DNA of 64,000 nt from an uncultured beta proteobacterium (GCA_903928055.1 CAIYPG010000026.1:17079-81078); one strand, 5' to 3'. Counted from the first letter of the stretch, positions 41,545-51,576 are shown. The notes: generated by a model not told the origin, from the sequence alone. Made by a program: numbers and translations.

Positions 41545-43815
41545 CTAGAAATCCGCTCGTACGGTGACCATCGCGCTGCGCGTCGGCTGCCACAGGAAGG
41601 TGTCACCGACGTTGGGCTGTCCGTACAGAGCCGTGCCTGCAGTCTTGTTGATGGGCGCGATCGCCACGATGTCCTGGCGGTTGAGCAGGTTGAAAATTCC
41701 AAGCTGCAGTTTCACGCTCTTTGCGCCCAATCCCGGATGAGGCAGGGTGTACGAGACATTCAGATCGGTCGTCGAGTACGCGTTCATCGCGTAGGCTGCG
41801 TCATCCAGCACGTAGCTGGTGCCCACGCGCTTCTGCACCAGCGAAGTGCTCCATGACCCATCATGATAGAGAACGCCCAGCGCAATCGTATTGGCCGGCA
41901 CGCCGGCAATCTGCAATCCGGACGATTTGGAGGCCGCGCGATTGATCGATCCGTTTGAATACAGCGAAATGCCGTTCTTCAGGGCATAGGTCACCTGCCC
42001 TTCGATTCCCTTGTAGACGACACCACCCTGGTTATAGAACACCGGTTGTGCCGCAGGGCTGCCCGGAAGCTGCGCGATCTTGTTGTCGAAATTGATGTAG
42101 TACAGGTCGGTATCAAATGTCAGGAGGTCCGACTTGTGCACAACGCCCCACTGATAATTGACCGAACGCTGCGGCTTCACGTCCGACGCATCCGCGTTGG
42201 CGCTCTGGAAACTGCTGATATCCGGAACCAGCATCCCCTTTGCATATTGCGCGTAGGTGGACCAGACCGGGTTGATGCTGTAATTGGCGGTCAGGAAGGG
42301 CAGCGTTGCATTGAAATCCTTCTTCAGGTGCTGCTCGATGCGGGCGGTCTGGTTGACGCTGGCATCAATGCTGAGCTTCCAGAGCATGTACTTGAGCCCC
42401 GGGGTGATCTTCAGGTCCCTTGTCGCATTCCATTCGAATTCCGCAAACGGCTGATATTGCTTCCAGCCGGAATTCTGCTCGTATTTCACATTGTTGATCC
42501 CGGCAATGACACCCGGCACCGCCGCTTGATCGTAGTTCGCCCCGCCGGTCAGCAGGTCGTAGTCGTAGAGCGCGCGATGCGTATCCGCCTGCTCGGCCCA
42601 GAGGCCGGCACGCAGCAGTCCTGTGTCCAGTTGCCTGGTCGCCTTGAAGATGTTGCCGATGACCGCGTACTCATTGGTCTTGATATAGCCCGGCATCTGC
42701 GTGGCCGCAGTGACCACGCCCGTCGAGAGCGTGACCTTCCCCAACCCTGTCGTCAGGTCCGTGGCCGCCGAACTCAATCCGTTGTTGGTGTAATTGTAGT
42801 AATACGCACTGTCATCGATGGCCCAGCCGGAACCCAGATCGCTTTGCAGGCGCACGTAGTTCATCGCCGTGGATTTGTTCACCAGGTTGTACTTGTAGTA
42901 ATTCGCCTTGTTGGGATCATCACTGAGCGCGTAGTTCTTCCCCAGCTGGTCGGCCTGCGCCAGAGTCAACCCGGTTTCCTTGTCGTTCTGCTGGTACCAG
43001 TTCTTGTTGTAGTTGATGTTGACCGTGATCAGCGAACTGTCACCGATCGGCTTCTGCAGCTTGAACATCAGGTTCTGCCCCTGAACCGCGCTGAAGGTCC
43101 GGTAGCCATCGCTGTTGAGTTGCTGCAGGTTGATCGCGAACGACGCGTCGCCCATGGCAGGCATCGTTCCCGAGTCATAACGCGCGCCAACCAGCTGGGT
43201 ATTCCAGGAGCCGAACGAATAGAAGGGCGAGATGGTCTGCTCGCGCGCAAGGTCCCGAGAGAAAAGATTGACTGACCCGCCGAATGTCGCCGCACCGAAA
43301 TTGCTCGCATTGCCGGGGCCGCGCTCCACTTCCACGCGACCGATCACCGACGCAGGAAAGTACGCGGTGGAGTGGTGTGTTGGGCCATTGGTATCACCAA
43401 ATGGAATGCCGTCAAAAGTGACATTGAACTCGCCGTCCTTGAATCCGCGGATGCCGTTCTTGGTCTCTCCGAGGCCGGGGCCATTGGGTGAAATTCCCAG
43501 CGTCACACTGGGCGCGATGGCGGCAATCGCGGAAAAATCGCTGACCGGCGACTTAGAATCTTCGATGAAGGACCGGCCAATCACTGATTGCGGCTGTGTC
43601 ACCTGAAGTGACGATTGCGTCGGAGCGACGGCTGCCGCCCTGGATTCGGTGACGGTGCGCCCCGCCGTTGCCTGGCCATCTCCCGCCGCACTGGTTCCAA
43701 CCGTCCCCAGGTCGGTGGTGTCGGCTGAGTAGGAAGTTGCTGACATCGCCGCAAGGGCGGATGCCACTGCAACCGAAAGAAAAATCTGTGCGCGCTTCCT
43801 GCATTGCTTCTTCAT
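41545..43815 (-). CDS. TonB-dependent outer-membrane receptor
   Basis: 756 residues. The signal peptide ends SATSYSA. The plug domain includes VIGRSFIEDSKSPVSDF, GIRGFKDGEFNVTFDGIPF and RVEVERGPGNASNFGAATFGG. A 22-strand barrel follows, closing with SAMVTVRADF and its terminal Phe. Such receptors import siderophores, vitamins, metals or carbohydrates with TonB energy, and this one carries its own ExbB-ExbD-TonB set. Plug residues do not identify the substrate. The region upstream (43816-43974) shows no riboswitch or Fur box that I can recognise, so iron control is not demonstrated. Confidence 0.92.
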   Translation of the reverse strand: MKKQCRKRAQIFLSVAVASALAAMSATSYSADTTDLGTVGTSAAGDGQATAGRTVTESRAAAVAPTQSSLQVTQPQSVIGRSFIEDSKSPVSDFSAIAAIAPSVTLGISPNGPGLGETKNGIRGFKDGEFNVTFDGIPFGDTNGPTHHSTAYFPASVIGRVEVERGPGNASNFGAATFGGSVNLFSRDLAREQTISPFYSFGSWNTQLVGARYDSGTMPAMGDASFAINLQQLNSDGYRTFSAVQGQNLMFKLQKPIGDSSLITVNINYNKNWYQQNDKETGLTLAQADQLGKNYALSDDPNKANYYKYNLVNKSTAMNYVRLQSDLGSGWAIDDSAYYYNYTNNGLSSAATDLTTGLGKVTLSTGVVTAATQMPGYIKTNEYAVIGNIFKATRQLDTGLLRAGLWAEQADTHRALYDYDLLTGGANYDQAAVPGVIAGINNVKYEQNSGWKQYQPFAEFEWNATRDLKITPGLKYMLWKLSIDASVNQTARIEQHLKKDFNATLPFLTANYSINPVWSTYAQYAKGMLVPDISSFQSANADASDVKPQRSVNYQWGVVHKSDLLTFDTDLYYINFDNKIAQLPGSPAAQPVFYNQGGVVYKGIEGQVTYALKNGISLYSNGSINRAASKSSGLQIAGVPANTIALGVLYHDGSWSTSLVQKRVGTSYVLDDAAYAMNAYSTTDLNVSYTLPHPGLGAKSVKLQLGIFNLLNRQDIVAIAPINKTAGTALYGQPNVGDTFLWQPTRSAMVTVRADF

Positions 43816-43974
43816 TGTGGTTGTTCCGTGCGTTCAATTTAAAGAACGGACAGTAACGACCAAATGTTTCGCGCATGTTACGCAAGCAGCAGTTGGGACC
43901 GCTGTCAGCGCGAAGTCAGCAGTTTGCAATCAGGCGTGTCACCTCGAAAAAATTTGTGATATTGCAAGGCCTGG

Positions 43975-45390
43975 TTAAATGAGAACGAGAGGTGCGGCAG
44001 CCAGCGTCAGCAGTTCACTGACATCGTCCAGCAACTCCAGCGAGCCGACCAGTTTCACGATGCGATCGATCGTTGCCGGCGGAACACAGGATGCGGTGAC
44101 ATGGCGGAACTTGTATTCGAGGTCTTCGGGCCTCAGCGGATTCTCGGGACTGCCGCGCCGGTCGGGGATCATGCGGTCGAACGTCCGGCCATCGCGTGTC
44201 ACCAGCCGGATGCGCGCCGCATGCCGGGCCGGCGGCCCCTTCGCCTCGATCTCCTCATCGATGTGCGCGCTGACGCGGCGAATGAAGTCGAGGATGCGCG
44301 GATCGCGCAGCCGATCCTCACGGTACTGGTCGGTGAAGGCAACGCCGTCGATGGCAATGACCGCAAGGCCGTAATACAGGTTCATCTGCGCTGCCGTGAC
44401 GCTCTGCGCCTTGTACTCCCAGGCGCAGTGCACATGCGTCATGCGGCTCAGGCCGATCTCCAGCGATTCGATGTCATCGGCCGAGAGCGAATGCTCGCGC
44501 ATGAGCCCGGCAAGGCCGTCGAGCGAAGTATGGATGCTGGTCACGCTGGCATGCGGCTTGTAGCCGACGGCCAGGGTCTCCCAGGTTTTTCCCAGCCCCT
44601 CGGTAATGCGCCGCGGATTGGGCTTGTCCGACAGCGAACTGAGGAAGCCGCCATAGGACGCTTCGACCACATCGGGGATGCCGGTGAAATCGTTTTGCGC
44701 AAGCTGCGCGGCGTACACGCCGGTTTGCGCAGCGCGGCCGCAATGGAAGCGCTTCACCATTGCGCCCTCCTGCGCCGCCATCAGGCCCGCGCCCTGCGAG
44801 CCGGCGATGCCCAGCGCATGCTGGAAGCGCCCGGCATCCAGGCCGAGCGCGCGCGCCGCGGTGGCCGCGGCAACAAATGCACCGGAGGTGCCCTGCGGAT
44901 GGAAGCCGCGGAAGAAAAGGCTCATGGTGGCGGCATTGCCCACACGCGTGCCTACTTCGTATCCGGCGGCCATGGCGGTGATGACTTCGGCACCGGACAC
45001 CTTTCGCTCCGCCGAGAACTGTTCGGCCAGCGCGAACGCCACCGGCGTGGCCAGCGAGCCGGGATGGAGAATCGACTCCTTGTGGATGTCATCCAGTTCG
45101 AAGGCATGTCCGGCCGTGCCGTTCACCAGCACCGCCAGCGCCACCGAACTCTTAGCACCCATGCCCATGAGCGAGGCCACCGGGCGCGCGCCTTCAGCCT
45201 TCGCCATGTCGGCCACCTTTCGCGTCCAGGGCAGCGTTGCCCCGAACAGGCAGCAGCCCAGGCTGTCCAGCACGCAGGACTTGATGCGCTGCACCGCCTC
45301 GGGGGGAATGTCTGCGTACTTCAGGTTCGCAGCGAACGTTGCAAGGTCGCGCGTGGCATGCTCGAGCAGCGGGGGTTTTGCGTCACTCAT
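43975..45390 (-). CDS. MmgE/PrpD family protein
   Basis: 471 residues. The family is recognised from LKYADIPPEAVQRIKSCVLD, LVNGTAGHAFELDDIHKESI (active-site-like His/Asp region), HPGSLATPVAFALAE, GSQGAGLMAAQEGAMVKRFH and SYGGFLSSLSDKP. Known members are 2-methylcitrate dehydratase (PrpD) and cis-aconitate decarboxylase. Burkholderiales have many such proteins beside Bug receptors and CoA transferases. No prp genes are adjacent, so methylcitrate is not implied. It starts with an ATG at 45390; no clear operon partner was found. Confidence 0.88.
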   Translation of the reverse strand: MSDAKPPLLEHATRDLATFAANLKYADIPPEAVQRIKSCVLDSLGCCLFGATLPWTRKVADMAKAEGARPVASLMGMGAKSSVALAVLVNGTAGHAFELDDIHKESILHPGSLATPVAFALAEQFSAERKVSGAEVITAMAAGYEVGTRVGNAATMSLFFRGFHPQGTSGAFVAAATAARALGLDAGRFQHALGIAGSQGAGLMAAQEGAMVKRFHCGRAAQTGVYAAQLAQNDFTGIPDVVEASYGGFLSSLSDKPNPRRITEGLGKTWETLAVGYKPHASVTSIHTSLDGLAGLMREHSLSADDIESLEIGLSRMTHVHCAWEYKAQSVTAAQMNLYYGLAVIAIDGVAFTDQYREDRLRDPRILDFIRRVSAHIDEEIEAKGPPARHAARIRLVTRDGRTFDRMIPDRRGSPENPLRPEDLEYKFRHVTASCVPPATIDRIVKLVGSLELLDDVSELLTLAAAPLVLI

Positions 45391-45554
45391 CGATGGGCTC
45401 CGTGCACATGCAGAAGTGTTTTAATTTTTTTTGCATGACGAAGCCCGCGATGCTCCGACACTATTCGTGGCGGGCCGTCTGCAGGGCCATCATACCCCGC
45501 AGTCCGACGCACCCGGAAACGCGCCCGATGGGTGACGGGCCCTACCGTTCCGGT

Positions 45555-46418
45555 TCAGACCATTGAACCGAATTTTCCGCTGTTGAAGTCGGTGACCGCC
45601 TGCTGGATCTCGGTGCGCGTGTTCATGACAAAGGGCCCGTAGCCTGCAATCGGCTCATCGATCGGCTCGCCACCGAGGATGAGGACACGCGCATCGCTGT
45701 TCGACTCGATCGTGAATTCGCGGCCGTCCTGTTCGAGCAGCACCATCTGCGCCTCGCGCGCAACTGCTGTGCCATTCACCTCCACCGTGCCGCGCAGCAC
45801 GATCACCGCCGCAGTGTGGCCCTCGGGCAATTCGAGCTTCACCATCCCATCCTTCTTCAATTGCACGTCCCACACTTCGACGGGCGTGAAGGTGCGCGCC
45901 GGGCCGCGATGCCCCTGGTACTCGCCGGCGATCACGCGCAGCGTGCCCGCAGCGTCGGCCAGCGCCACGGCAGGAATGTCGCGGTCGAGGATGTCCTGGT
46001 AATGCGGCGCGGACATCTTGTCCTTTGCCGGCAGGTTCACCCACAACTGCACCATCTCCAGCGTGCCGCCCTTTTTCGTGAACTCGCGCGAATGGAATTC
46101 CTCATGCAGGATGCCCGAGGCCGCGGTCATCCACTGCACGTCGCCGGGGCCGATGCGGCCGGCAGCGCCGGTGGAGTCGCGATGCTCGACCTCGCCCTGG
46201 TAGACGACGGTCACGGTCTCGAAGCCGCGATGCGGATGCACCCCCACGCCGCGCGGCCGGTCGGCGGGCTTGAATTCCGCCGGCCCGGCATAGTCAAGCA
46301 GCAGGAAGGGACTGAGCTCCGCGCCCTGCTCGTGATAGGAAAACAGCGAGCGGACGGGAAATCCGTCGCCCACCCAGTGGGATTGCGGGGCGCTTTGCAC
46401 CTTGAGGACTTTTTTCAT
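45555..46418 (-). CDS. Pirin-family bicupin protein
   Basis: 287 residues from the ATG at 46418 (MKKVLKV). The N-terminal cupin has RGVGVHPHRGFETVTVVYQG and the metal-site residues of EEFHSREF. A second cupin half follows, containing a VEVWDVQLKKDG segment and ending in GEPIDEPIAGYGPFVMNT. Bacterial pirins such as YhhW act as quercetinases or regulators, and the metal-binding His residues are retained here. It is an isolated gene. An upstream in-frame ATG at 46457 is less likely. Confidence 0.92.
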   Translation of the reverse strand: MKKVLKVQSAPQSHWVGDGFPVRSLFSYHEQGAELSPFLLLDYAGPAEFKPADRPRGVGVHPHRGFETVTVVYQGEVEHRDSTGAAGRIGPGDVQWMTAASGILHEEFHSREFTKKGGTLEMVQLWVNLPAKDKMSAPHYQDILDRDIPAVALADAAGTLRVIAGEYQGHRGPARTFTPVEVWDVQLKKDGMVKLELPEGHTAAVIVLRGTVEVNGTAVAREAQMVLLEQDGREFTIESNSDARVLILGGEPIDEPIAGYGPFVMNTRTEIQQAVTDFNSGKFGSMV

Positions 46419-46659
46419 TGAACGGTTCCTTGATACTTCCAGATATGGGCTGTTCATCCGCTTTCAAGCACCTTGCGCCCCCTCCCGCAAAGGCGCACTG
46501 TCATGAAGATGTAACGAATGGACGCCGGCAGCACGGTAGCATCTGGCAGGGCAACGCGGCAACCGGCCGCACGCCCGATGCACGACTGGCACGACTGGAC
46601 GGACAAACACAAACAGGTGACCGAAGGGCCCGCTTGCAGGCCATCCGGACCCGATAAAG

Positions 46660-48246
46660 ATGCCTGCTGAAATCGAGCTCAAACTCGGCATTGCTCCCGA
46701 GGATGTCACGCGCCTGCTGCACCACCGGCCGCTTGCCGGCCGGGGCCGCAGCCGGCCACGCACGCTCACGCTGACCAATGTCTATTACGACACCCCTGAT
46801 CTGATCCTGCAGCGGCATCGCATCGCACTCCGCCTGCGCCATTCCGGAACGGGTAAGCGCTGGATACAGACCATCAAGGCACAGGGCCGCGTGGTCGGCG
46901 GGCTGCACTCACGCCCCGAGTGGGAAACCGACACCACCAAAGGCGTGCCCAGGCTGGACGATCTGCCCGACAGCGACATTCGGCGCTTCTTCGCCGATGA
47001 CGGATTGCGGCAATCGCTTCAGCCCGTGTTCACGATGGAATTCAAGCGCACCATCGTCCACCTCGCATGGGCCAATGGCGATGCCGTTGAGCTGGCAGTG
47101 GATCGCGGCAGCATCCGCGCCGGCGGCCGTGCCGAAATGCTGTGCGAACTGGAACTGGAACTGAAATCGGGCTCGCCGTCGCGGCTGTTCTCCGTGGCGC
47201 GCATGCTGCACCGCGCGGTTCCGCTGCGGCTGTCGAACATCAGCAAGGCACAGCGCGCCTACCGCATGGTTGCGGGCACGCCGCTCGAGCCGCACAAGGC
47301 CGTTCCCGCTGGCACGGCAGGGAGGAAACGGGACAAGGTGACGGCCGGCGAGCTGTGTTCCGCCGTCCTTGAGGGCGGCCTTGCCCACCTGCAGGCCAAC
47401 GAGGAAGGCGCGCGCCTCTCCGAGGAACCGGCGTTCGTGCACCAGATGCGCGTTGCGGCACGCCGCCTGCGCTCGGCGTTCAAGGCGTTTGCACCGCTTC
47501 TCGCCCCGGAGCAGCTGGAGCACTTCCAGGAGGAACTGCGCTGGCTGAGCGATGCGCTGAATGGCGCGCGCAACTGGGATGTGTTCGTTGCGCGCTCGCT
47601 GCCGGCGATCTGCGCCGCCCTGCCCGATGAACCCGGAGTCAACTGGCTTGCATCCCGCGCCGCCGGGGAACGCGGCGTGCAGCGCGAGCGTGCCCGCGAC
47701 GCCATCGCTTCGCGGCGCTACGAAAGCCTGGTCCTGGAACTGGGCGCCTGGCTGGCGGCGCACCGCTGGCACGACACGGCACTGGCGCAGATGCCGGCCG
47801 CCCGCTTCGGCGCCGACGTGCTGGCGCGCCGCCACCGCAAGCTGAAAAGGAGCGCGCGTGGCCTCACTGCCCTTGACATGCAGGAACGCCACCGGGTTCG
47901 CATCGCCTGCAAGAAGCTGCGTTACGCCGCGGAATTCTTCGCCCCGCTCTTCCCCGGACAGCGGACCGGGCATTACATCGGCGCCCTCGAAGCACTGCAG
48001 GATGTGCTCGGCGACCTGAATGACGAGGCGACCGCGGCGCTGCTCATGCAGGACCTGTCGGCCGGAACGGGCGAACCGGCGCAGCAGCGCGCCTGCGGGC
48101 TGGTGAGCAGCTGGGCCTCGGGCCTCGCGCGCAAACAATTGCCCGCGGCAACAAAGGCCTGGCGCGCATTCACCGAACGGAAAACCTTCTGGCCCCGTCC
48201 CAGGAAAGGCAACGCGGAAGGAAAGGAAGCGAAAGGAGGAGCCTGA
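46660..48246 (+). CDS. CYTH-CHAD domain inorganic triphosphatase-like protein
   Basis: 528 residues. The CYTH domain starts at once with EIELKL (Glu4, Glu6, Lys8 of the ExExK motif) and contains TNVYYDTPDLIL and RLRHSGTGKRWIQTIK, forming the triphosphate tunnel. From about residue 230 a helical CHAD domain follows, with FVHQMRVAARRLRSAFKAF and RVRIACKKLRYAAEFF, His/Arg/Lys-rich helices that bind polyphosphate. The domain order matches YgiF-type triphosphatases, which hydrolyse inorganic triphosphate. The sixA-like gene overlaps its stop, and a PPK2 gene lies downstream. Confidence 0.9.
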   Translation: MPAEIELKLGIAPEDVTRLLHHRPLAGRGRSRPRTLTLTNVYYDTPDLILQRHRIALRLRHSGTGKRWIQTIKAQGRVVGGLHSRPEWETDTTKGVPRLDDLPDSDIRRFFADDGLRQSLQPVFTMEFKRTIVHLAWANGDAVELAVDRGSIRAGGRAEMLCELELELKSGSPSRLFSVARMLHRAVPLRLSNISKAQRAYRMVAGTPLEPHKAVPAGTAGRKRDKVTAGELCSAVLEGGLAHLQANEEGARLSEEPAFVHQMRVAARRLRSAFKAFAPLLAPEQLEHFQEELRWLSDALNGARNWDVFVARSLPAICAALPDEPGVNWLASRAAGERGVQRERARDAIASRRYESLVLELGAWLAAHRWHDTALAQMPAARFGADVLARRHRKLKRSARGLTALDMQERHRVRIACKKLRYAAEFFAPLFPGQRTGHYIGALEALQDVLGDLNDEATAALLMQDLSAGTGEPAQQRACGLVSSWASGLARKQLPAATKAWRAFTERKTFWPRPRKGNAEGKEAKGGA

Positions 48247-48692
48247 TGGAGCTGATTCTGTGGCGCCATGCCGAGGCACAGCCCGGCGAGCCCGATGCTG
48301 AGCGGGCATTGACCGTAAAGGGCCGCAAGCAGGCGAAACGCATGGCCGCCTGGCTGAAGAACAGGCTGAGCGGCCGTTACCATATTCTGGTCAGTCCCAC
48401 CGCGCGCACGCGCCAGACGGCCACGGCACTCACTGAAGATTACGACGTCTCCGGGGAGATCGGCCCGGCCGCCACGGCACGGCACATCGTCGCGGCGGCC
48501 GACTGGCCGAATGCCAAGGGCACGGTCATCGTGGTCGGCCACAGTCCCGGCCTCAATCGCACCGCGTCGCTGCTGCTCACCGGACGGGAAAGCGAATGGG
48601 AAATGAAGAAAGGCGGCCTGTGGTGGTTCCAGCTCCGCGACGAAGGCGACCCGGCATTCCTGCGCGCGGTGGTGGGACCCAGGGATGCGTGA
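48246..48692 (+). CDS. sixA: SixA-type phosphohistidine phosphatase
   Basis: 148 residues. The RHG-like motif LWRHAEA (Arg7, His8), LTVKGRKQAKRMAAWL, SPTARTRQTA and VGHSPGLNR identify a SixA-family histidine phosphatase. Such enzymes dephosphorylate phosphohistidine in His-containing phosphotransfer proteins, for example the PTS-Ntr protein NPr. The start overlaps the stop of the CYTH-CHAD gene (TGATG), so the two are coupled. Confidence 0.88.
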   Translation: MELILWRHAEAQPGEPDAERALTVKGRKQAKRMAAWLKNRLSGRYHILVSPTARTRQTATALTEDYDVSGEIGPAATARHIVAAADWPNAKGTVIVVGHSPGLNRTASLLLTGRESEWEMKKGGLWWFQLRDEGDPAFLRAVVGPRDA

Positions 48693-48771
48693 GGGCTCCA
48701 TCAGCATCCAGATGCCGTTAATAAACTGACCAATATGATCATTTTTGATTTTTTATTGATTTTCAAAGCGA

Positions 48772-49827
48772 ATGATTCGCTCTATTGATATCAATCGCTC
48801 TGGTGCACCGGAGGCCTCCTACGGCTCCGATCAGGGCGGCCTTATCTGCGGACACCTGTTTCGCGTGGCGCCGGGAAGCATGCCAGCCAGCAACCCCGTC
48901 GGCACGGCCGAAGCAGTGGACTGGTTGCGCCGGCCGCCGGCGGAACGCGCAGGGCAGTTCCTCTGGCTGCACTTCAATCTGAGCAACACCTCGGCTGAGA
49001 AGTGGATGCGCGCGCACCTGTCGCTGTCGGATGCCTTCTACGATGCGCTCACCGACGGCTCGCGCTCGACCCGCATCGAGAATGCCGACGACAGCCTGGT
49101 CGCGGTCATCAACGACGTGGCTTATGACTTTGCCTTCGAGCCCTCGGAGATCGCCACGCTGTGGCTGACGGTGCGGCCCGACATGCTGGTCAGCGCGCGC
49201 GTGCACCCGCTGCGCGCAGTGGACCGGCTGCGGCAGAGCGCAAAACAGGGTGCCGCCTTCGGTTCGCCGGCCGAACTGCTGATCCACCTGATGCGCGACC
49301 AGGGCGATGCGCTGGTGGAGATCGTGCGCAAGGCCACGCAGCAGGTGGATGCCATCGAGGACCAGTTGCTCGCCGGGTACCTGCAGCAGAAGCGCGCCGA
49401 CCTGGGCCGCCTGCGCCGGGTGTTCGTCCGGCTGCAGCGCCTGCTGGCGCCCGAACCCGCCGCACTGTTCCGCCTGTTGCAGCAGCCGCCGCGCTGGATG
49501 GCCGCCCATGACCTTGCCGACATGCGCCAGGCCACCGAGGAGTTCTCGCTGGTGATCCGCGACCTGGCCGCGCTGCAGGAGCGTATCCGGCTGCTGCAGG
49601 AGGAACTGGCGGCGCAGGTAAGCGAGCACACGAACCGCAGCCTCTACATCCTCACCGTGGTCACGGTACTGGCGCTGCCGGTCAACATTGTGGCCGGCCT
49701 GTTCGGCATGAACGTCGGCGGCATTCCCATGGCCGAGGATGCACATGGCTTCGTCACCGTGGTACTGGTGATGTTTGCGCTGGTGGTCGCCTTCGTCTGG
49801 ATGGCCATGCGCAAGATGCGCGAATGA
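48772..49827 (+). CDS. ZntB/CorA-family divalent cation transporter
   Basis: 351 residues. A long cytosolic N-terminal funnel domain ends in two C-terminal membrane helices (~290-312 and ~325-345), with the selectivity motif FGMNVGGIP between them. The extended N-terminal domain and GMNVGGIP loop resemble ZntB zinc transporters more than classical CorA. It would move Zn2+ or Mg2+ across the inner membrane. The upstream 79 bp is AT-rich with several T runs and probably holds a terminator-like end and a promoter. Confidence 0.88.
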   Translation: MIRSIDINRSGAPEASYGSDQGGLICGHLFRVAPGSMPASNPVGTAEAVDWLRRPPAERAGQFLWLHFNLSNTSAEKWMRAHLSLSDAFYDALTDGSRSTRIENADDSLVAVINDVAYDFAFEPSEIATLWLTVRPDMLVSARVHPLRAVDRLRQSAKQGAAFGSPAELLIHLMRDQGDALVEIVRKATQQVDAIEDQLLAGYLQQKRADLGRLRRVFVRLQRLLAPEPAALFRLLQQPPRWMAAHDLADMRQATEEFSLVIRDLAALQERIRLLQEELAAQVSEHTNRSLYILTVVTVLALPVNIVAGLFGMNVGGIPMAEDAHGFVTVVLVMFALVVAFVWMAMRKMRE

Positions 49828-49873
49828 CTTTACCTTCCCGATTCATTGACACCCTTTTCCACAGGAGCTCAGC

Positions 49874-50782
49874 GTGAAACCGATTGACGAGGACATGATC
49901 CGGCGCATCCAGAACGATCTCATCGACGGCTACGATGAAGAACTCGAAATGGAGATGGAGGATCACACCGACCTGGGCGAAGCCTCGGCGAAACGCATTG
50001 CCGCGGACAAGGCTTACCGCAGCCTCTATTTCAGGGAACTGTTCCGGCTGCAGGGAGAACTGGTGAAGCTGCAGGACTGGGTGGTCACCACCGGACACAA
50101 GGTCGTGATCCTGTTCGAGGGCCGCGATGCTGCCGGCAAGGGCGGCGCGATCAAGCGCATCACGCAACGGCTCAATCCGCGCGTCTGCCGCGTCGCTGCG
50201 CTGCCCGCGCCCAACGACCGCGAGCAGACCCAGTGGTATTTCCAGCGTTACGTTGAGCATCTTCCGGCCGCCGGCGAAATGGTGCTGTTCGACCGCAGCT
50301 GGTACAACCGCGCCGGCGTCGAACGGGTCATGGGCTTTTGCAGCGACGAGCAGTACGAGGAATTCTTCCGCACCGTACCCGAGTTCGAGAAGATGCTGGT
50401 GCGCTCGGGCATACAACTCATCAAGTACTGGTTCTCGATCTCCGATGAGGAGCAGCACGTGCGGTTCCTCGGCCGCATCCACGACCCGCTGAAGCAGTGG
50501 AAGCTCTCGCCCATGGACCTGGAGTCGCGCCGCCGCTGGGAACAGTACACGCGCGCCAAGGAAATCATGCTGGAACGCACCCACATCCCCGAGGCGCGCT
50601 GGTGGGTGGTGCAGGCCGTGGACAAGAAGAAGGCGCGCCTCAACTGCATCCACCACCTGCTGCAGCAGATGCCCTACACCGATGTTCCCCATCCCGAGGT
50701 CGTCCTGCCCAATCGCGAGCGCAGCAAGGGCTACCGGCGCAACCCCATCGCCGCCGATCTGATCGTGCCCGAGGTGTACTAG
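49874..50782 (+). CDS. ppk2: Polyphosphate kinase 2
   Basis: 302 residues with a GTG start after CAGGAGCT. It is a PPK2 family (class I length) protein. Walker A is FEGRDAAGKGGAIKRI (~82-96), the lid/Walker B region is LFDRSWYNRAGVERVMGF, and LNPRVCRVAALPAPNDREQTQWYFQRY lies between. It transfers phosphate between polyphosphate and nucleoside diphosphates, usually making GTP or ATP from polyP. It sits in one strand with CYTH-CHAD, SixA and ZntB genes, and the DUF2889 gene follows after 53 bp. Confidence 0.94.
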   Translation: MKPIDEDMIRRIQNDLIDGYDEELEMEMEDHTDLGEASAKRIAADKAYRSLYFRELFRLQGELVKLQDWVVTTGHKVVILFEGRDAAGKGGAIKRITQRLNPRVCRVAALPAPNDREQTQWYFQRYVEHLPAAGEMVLFDRSWYNRAGVERVMGFCSDEQYEEFFRTVPEFEKMLVRSGIQLIKYWFSISDEEQHVRFLGRIHDPLKQWKLSPMDLESRRRWEQYTRAKEIMLERTHIPEARWWVVQAVDKKKARLNCIHHLLQQMPYTDVPHPEVVLPNRERSKGYRRNPIAADLIVPEVY

Positions 50783-50835
50783 CGCCGGCGTCCTCCCTGG
50801 CGGCAGGGCGGCAGTTCCGGACTGCAGGTAAGATC

Positions 50836-51453
50836 ATGCCCTTCCCGCAACCCACGGAGCGCCCGGCAATGCCATTACCGCACTCAGGCCCACGCGAACA
50901 ACTGCATCTGCGAAGCATTGAAATGCGTGGATATCGCCGCCCCGACGGGCTGTTCGACATCGAGGGGCACATCACCGACACCAAGACCTTCGACTTCAGC
51001 CCCGGAGGCGGCAACGACAACATGGTGAAGGCAGGCAAGCCGATTCACGAAATGTGGCTGCGCCTGGTCATCGACACGAAGCTGCGCATCCATGACGTGG
51101 TCGCGGTGACTGACAATCATCCCTTCCCGCAATGCCCCGAAGCAACCGGCATCATGGCCAGCCTTAAAGGCCTGACCATTGGCGCAGGCTGGCAGTCAGC
51201 CATCCGCGAACGCCTGGGCAGGGCCGACAGTTGCACCCACCTCCGGGAACTGCTGATTCCGCTTGGTACGGCAGCCTACCAGTCGCTGGCCGGAATGCGC
51301 GAGGACCGCAACCGCGTCGATGCGAAGGGGCGCCCGGTGAAGATCGACTCCTGCTACGCCTTCAACAGCAACCGCGAACAGGTCCTGCAGCGCTTTCCCG
51401 CCTTCTATACCGGCCCGGCCATGGCCGACACCAAGGGCGTGAAGCAGGACTGA
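50836..51453 (+). CDS. DUF2889 domain protein
   Basis: 205 residues from the ATG at 50836; a second ATG at 50869 is possible. The DUF2889 pattern is REQLHLRSIEMRGYRRPDG, FDIEGHITDTKTFDF, PIHEMWLRLVIDTKLRIHD, GLTIGAGWQ and CTHLRELLIPLGTAAYQ. Family members often accompany aromatic or fatty-acid catabolic genes in Burkholderiales, and their function is unknown. It follows ppk2 closely, and a Bug gene begins 123 bp further on. Confidence 0.88.
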   Translation: MPFPQPTERPAMPLPHSGPREQLHLRSIEMRGYRRPDGLFDIEGHITDTKTFDFSPGGGNDNMVKAGKPIHEMWLRLVIDTKLRIHDVVAVTDNHPFPQCPEATGIMASLKGLTIGAGWQSAIRERLGRADSCTHLRELLIPLGTAAYQSLAGMREDRNRVDAKGRPVKIDSCYAFNSNREQVLQRFPAFYTGPAMADTKGVKQD

Positions 51454-51576
51454 GCCCCCATTTCGCGGAACACATCCGTTGGAACACATCCGTTTCTGGT
51501 ATGGAAGTACCTTGCAAACCCGATCGGCCCGCACAGAGGCCGAAGCGGCTTACACAAAGAACAAAGGAGAGGAATC

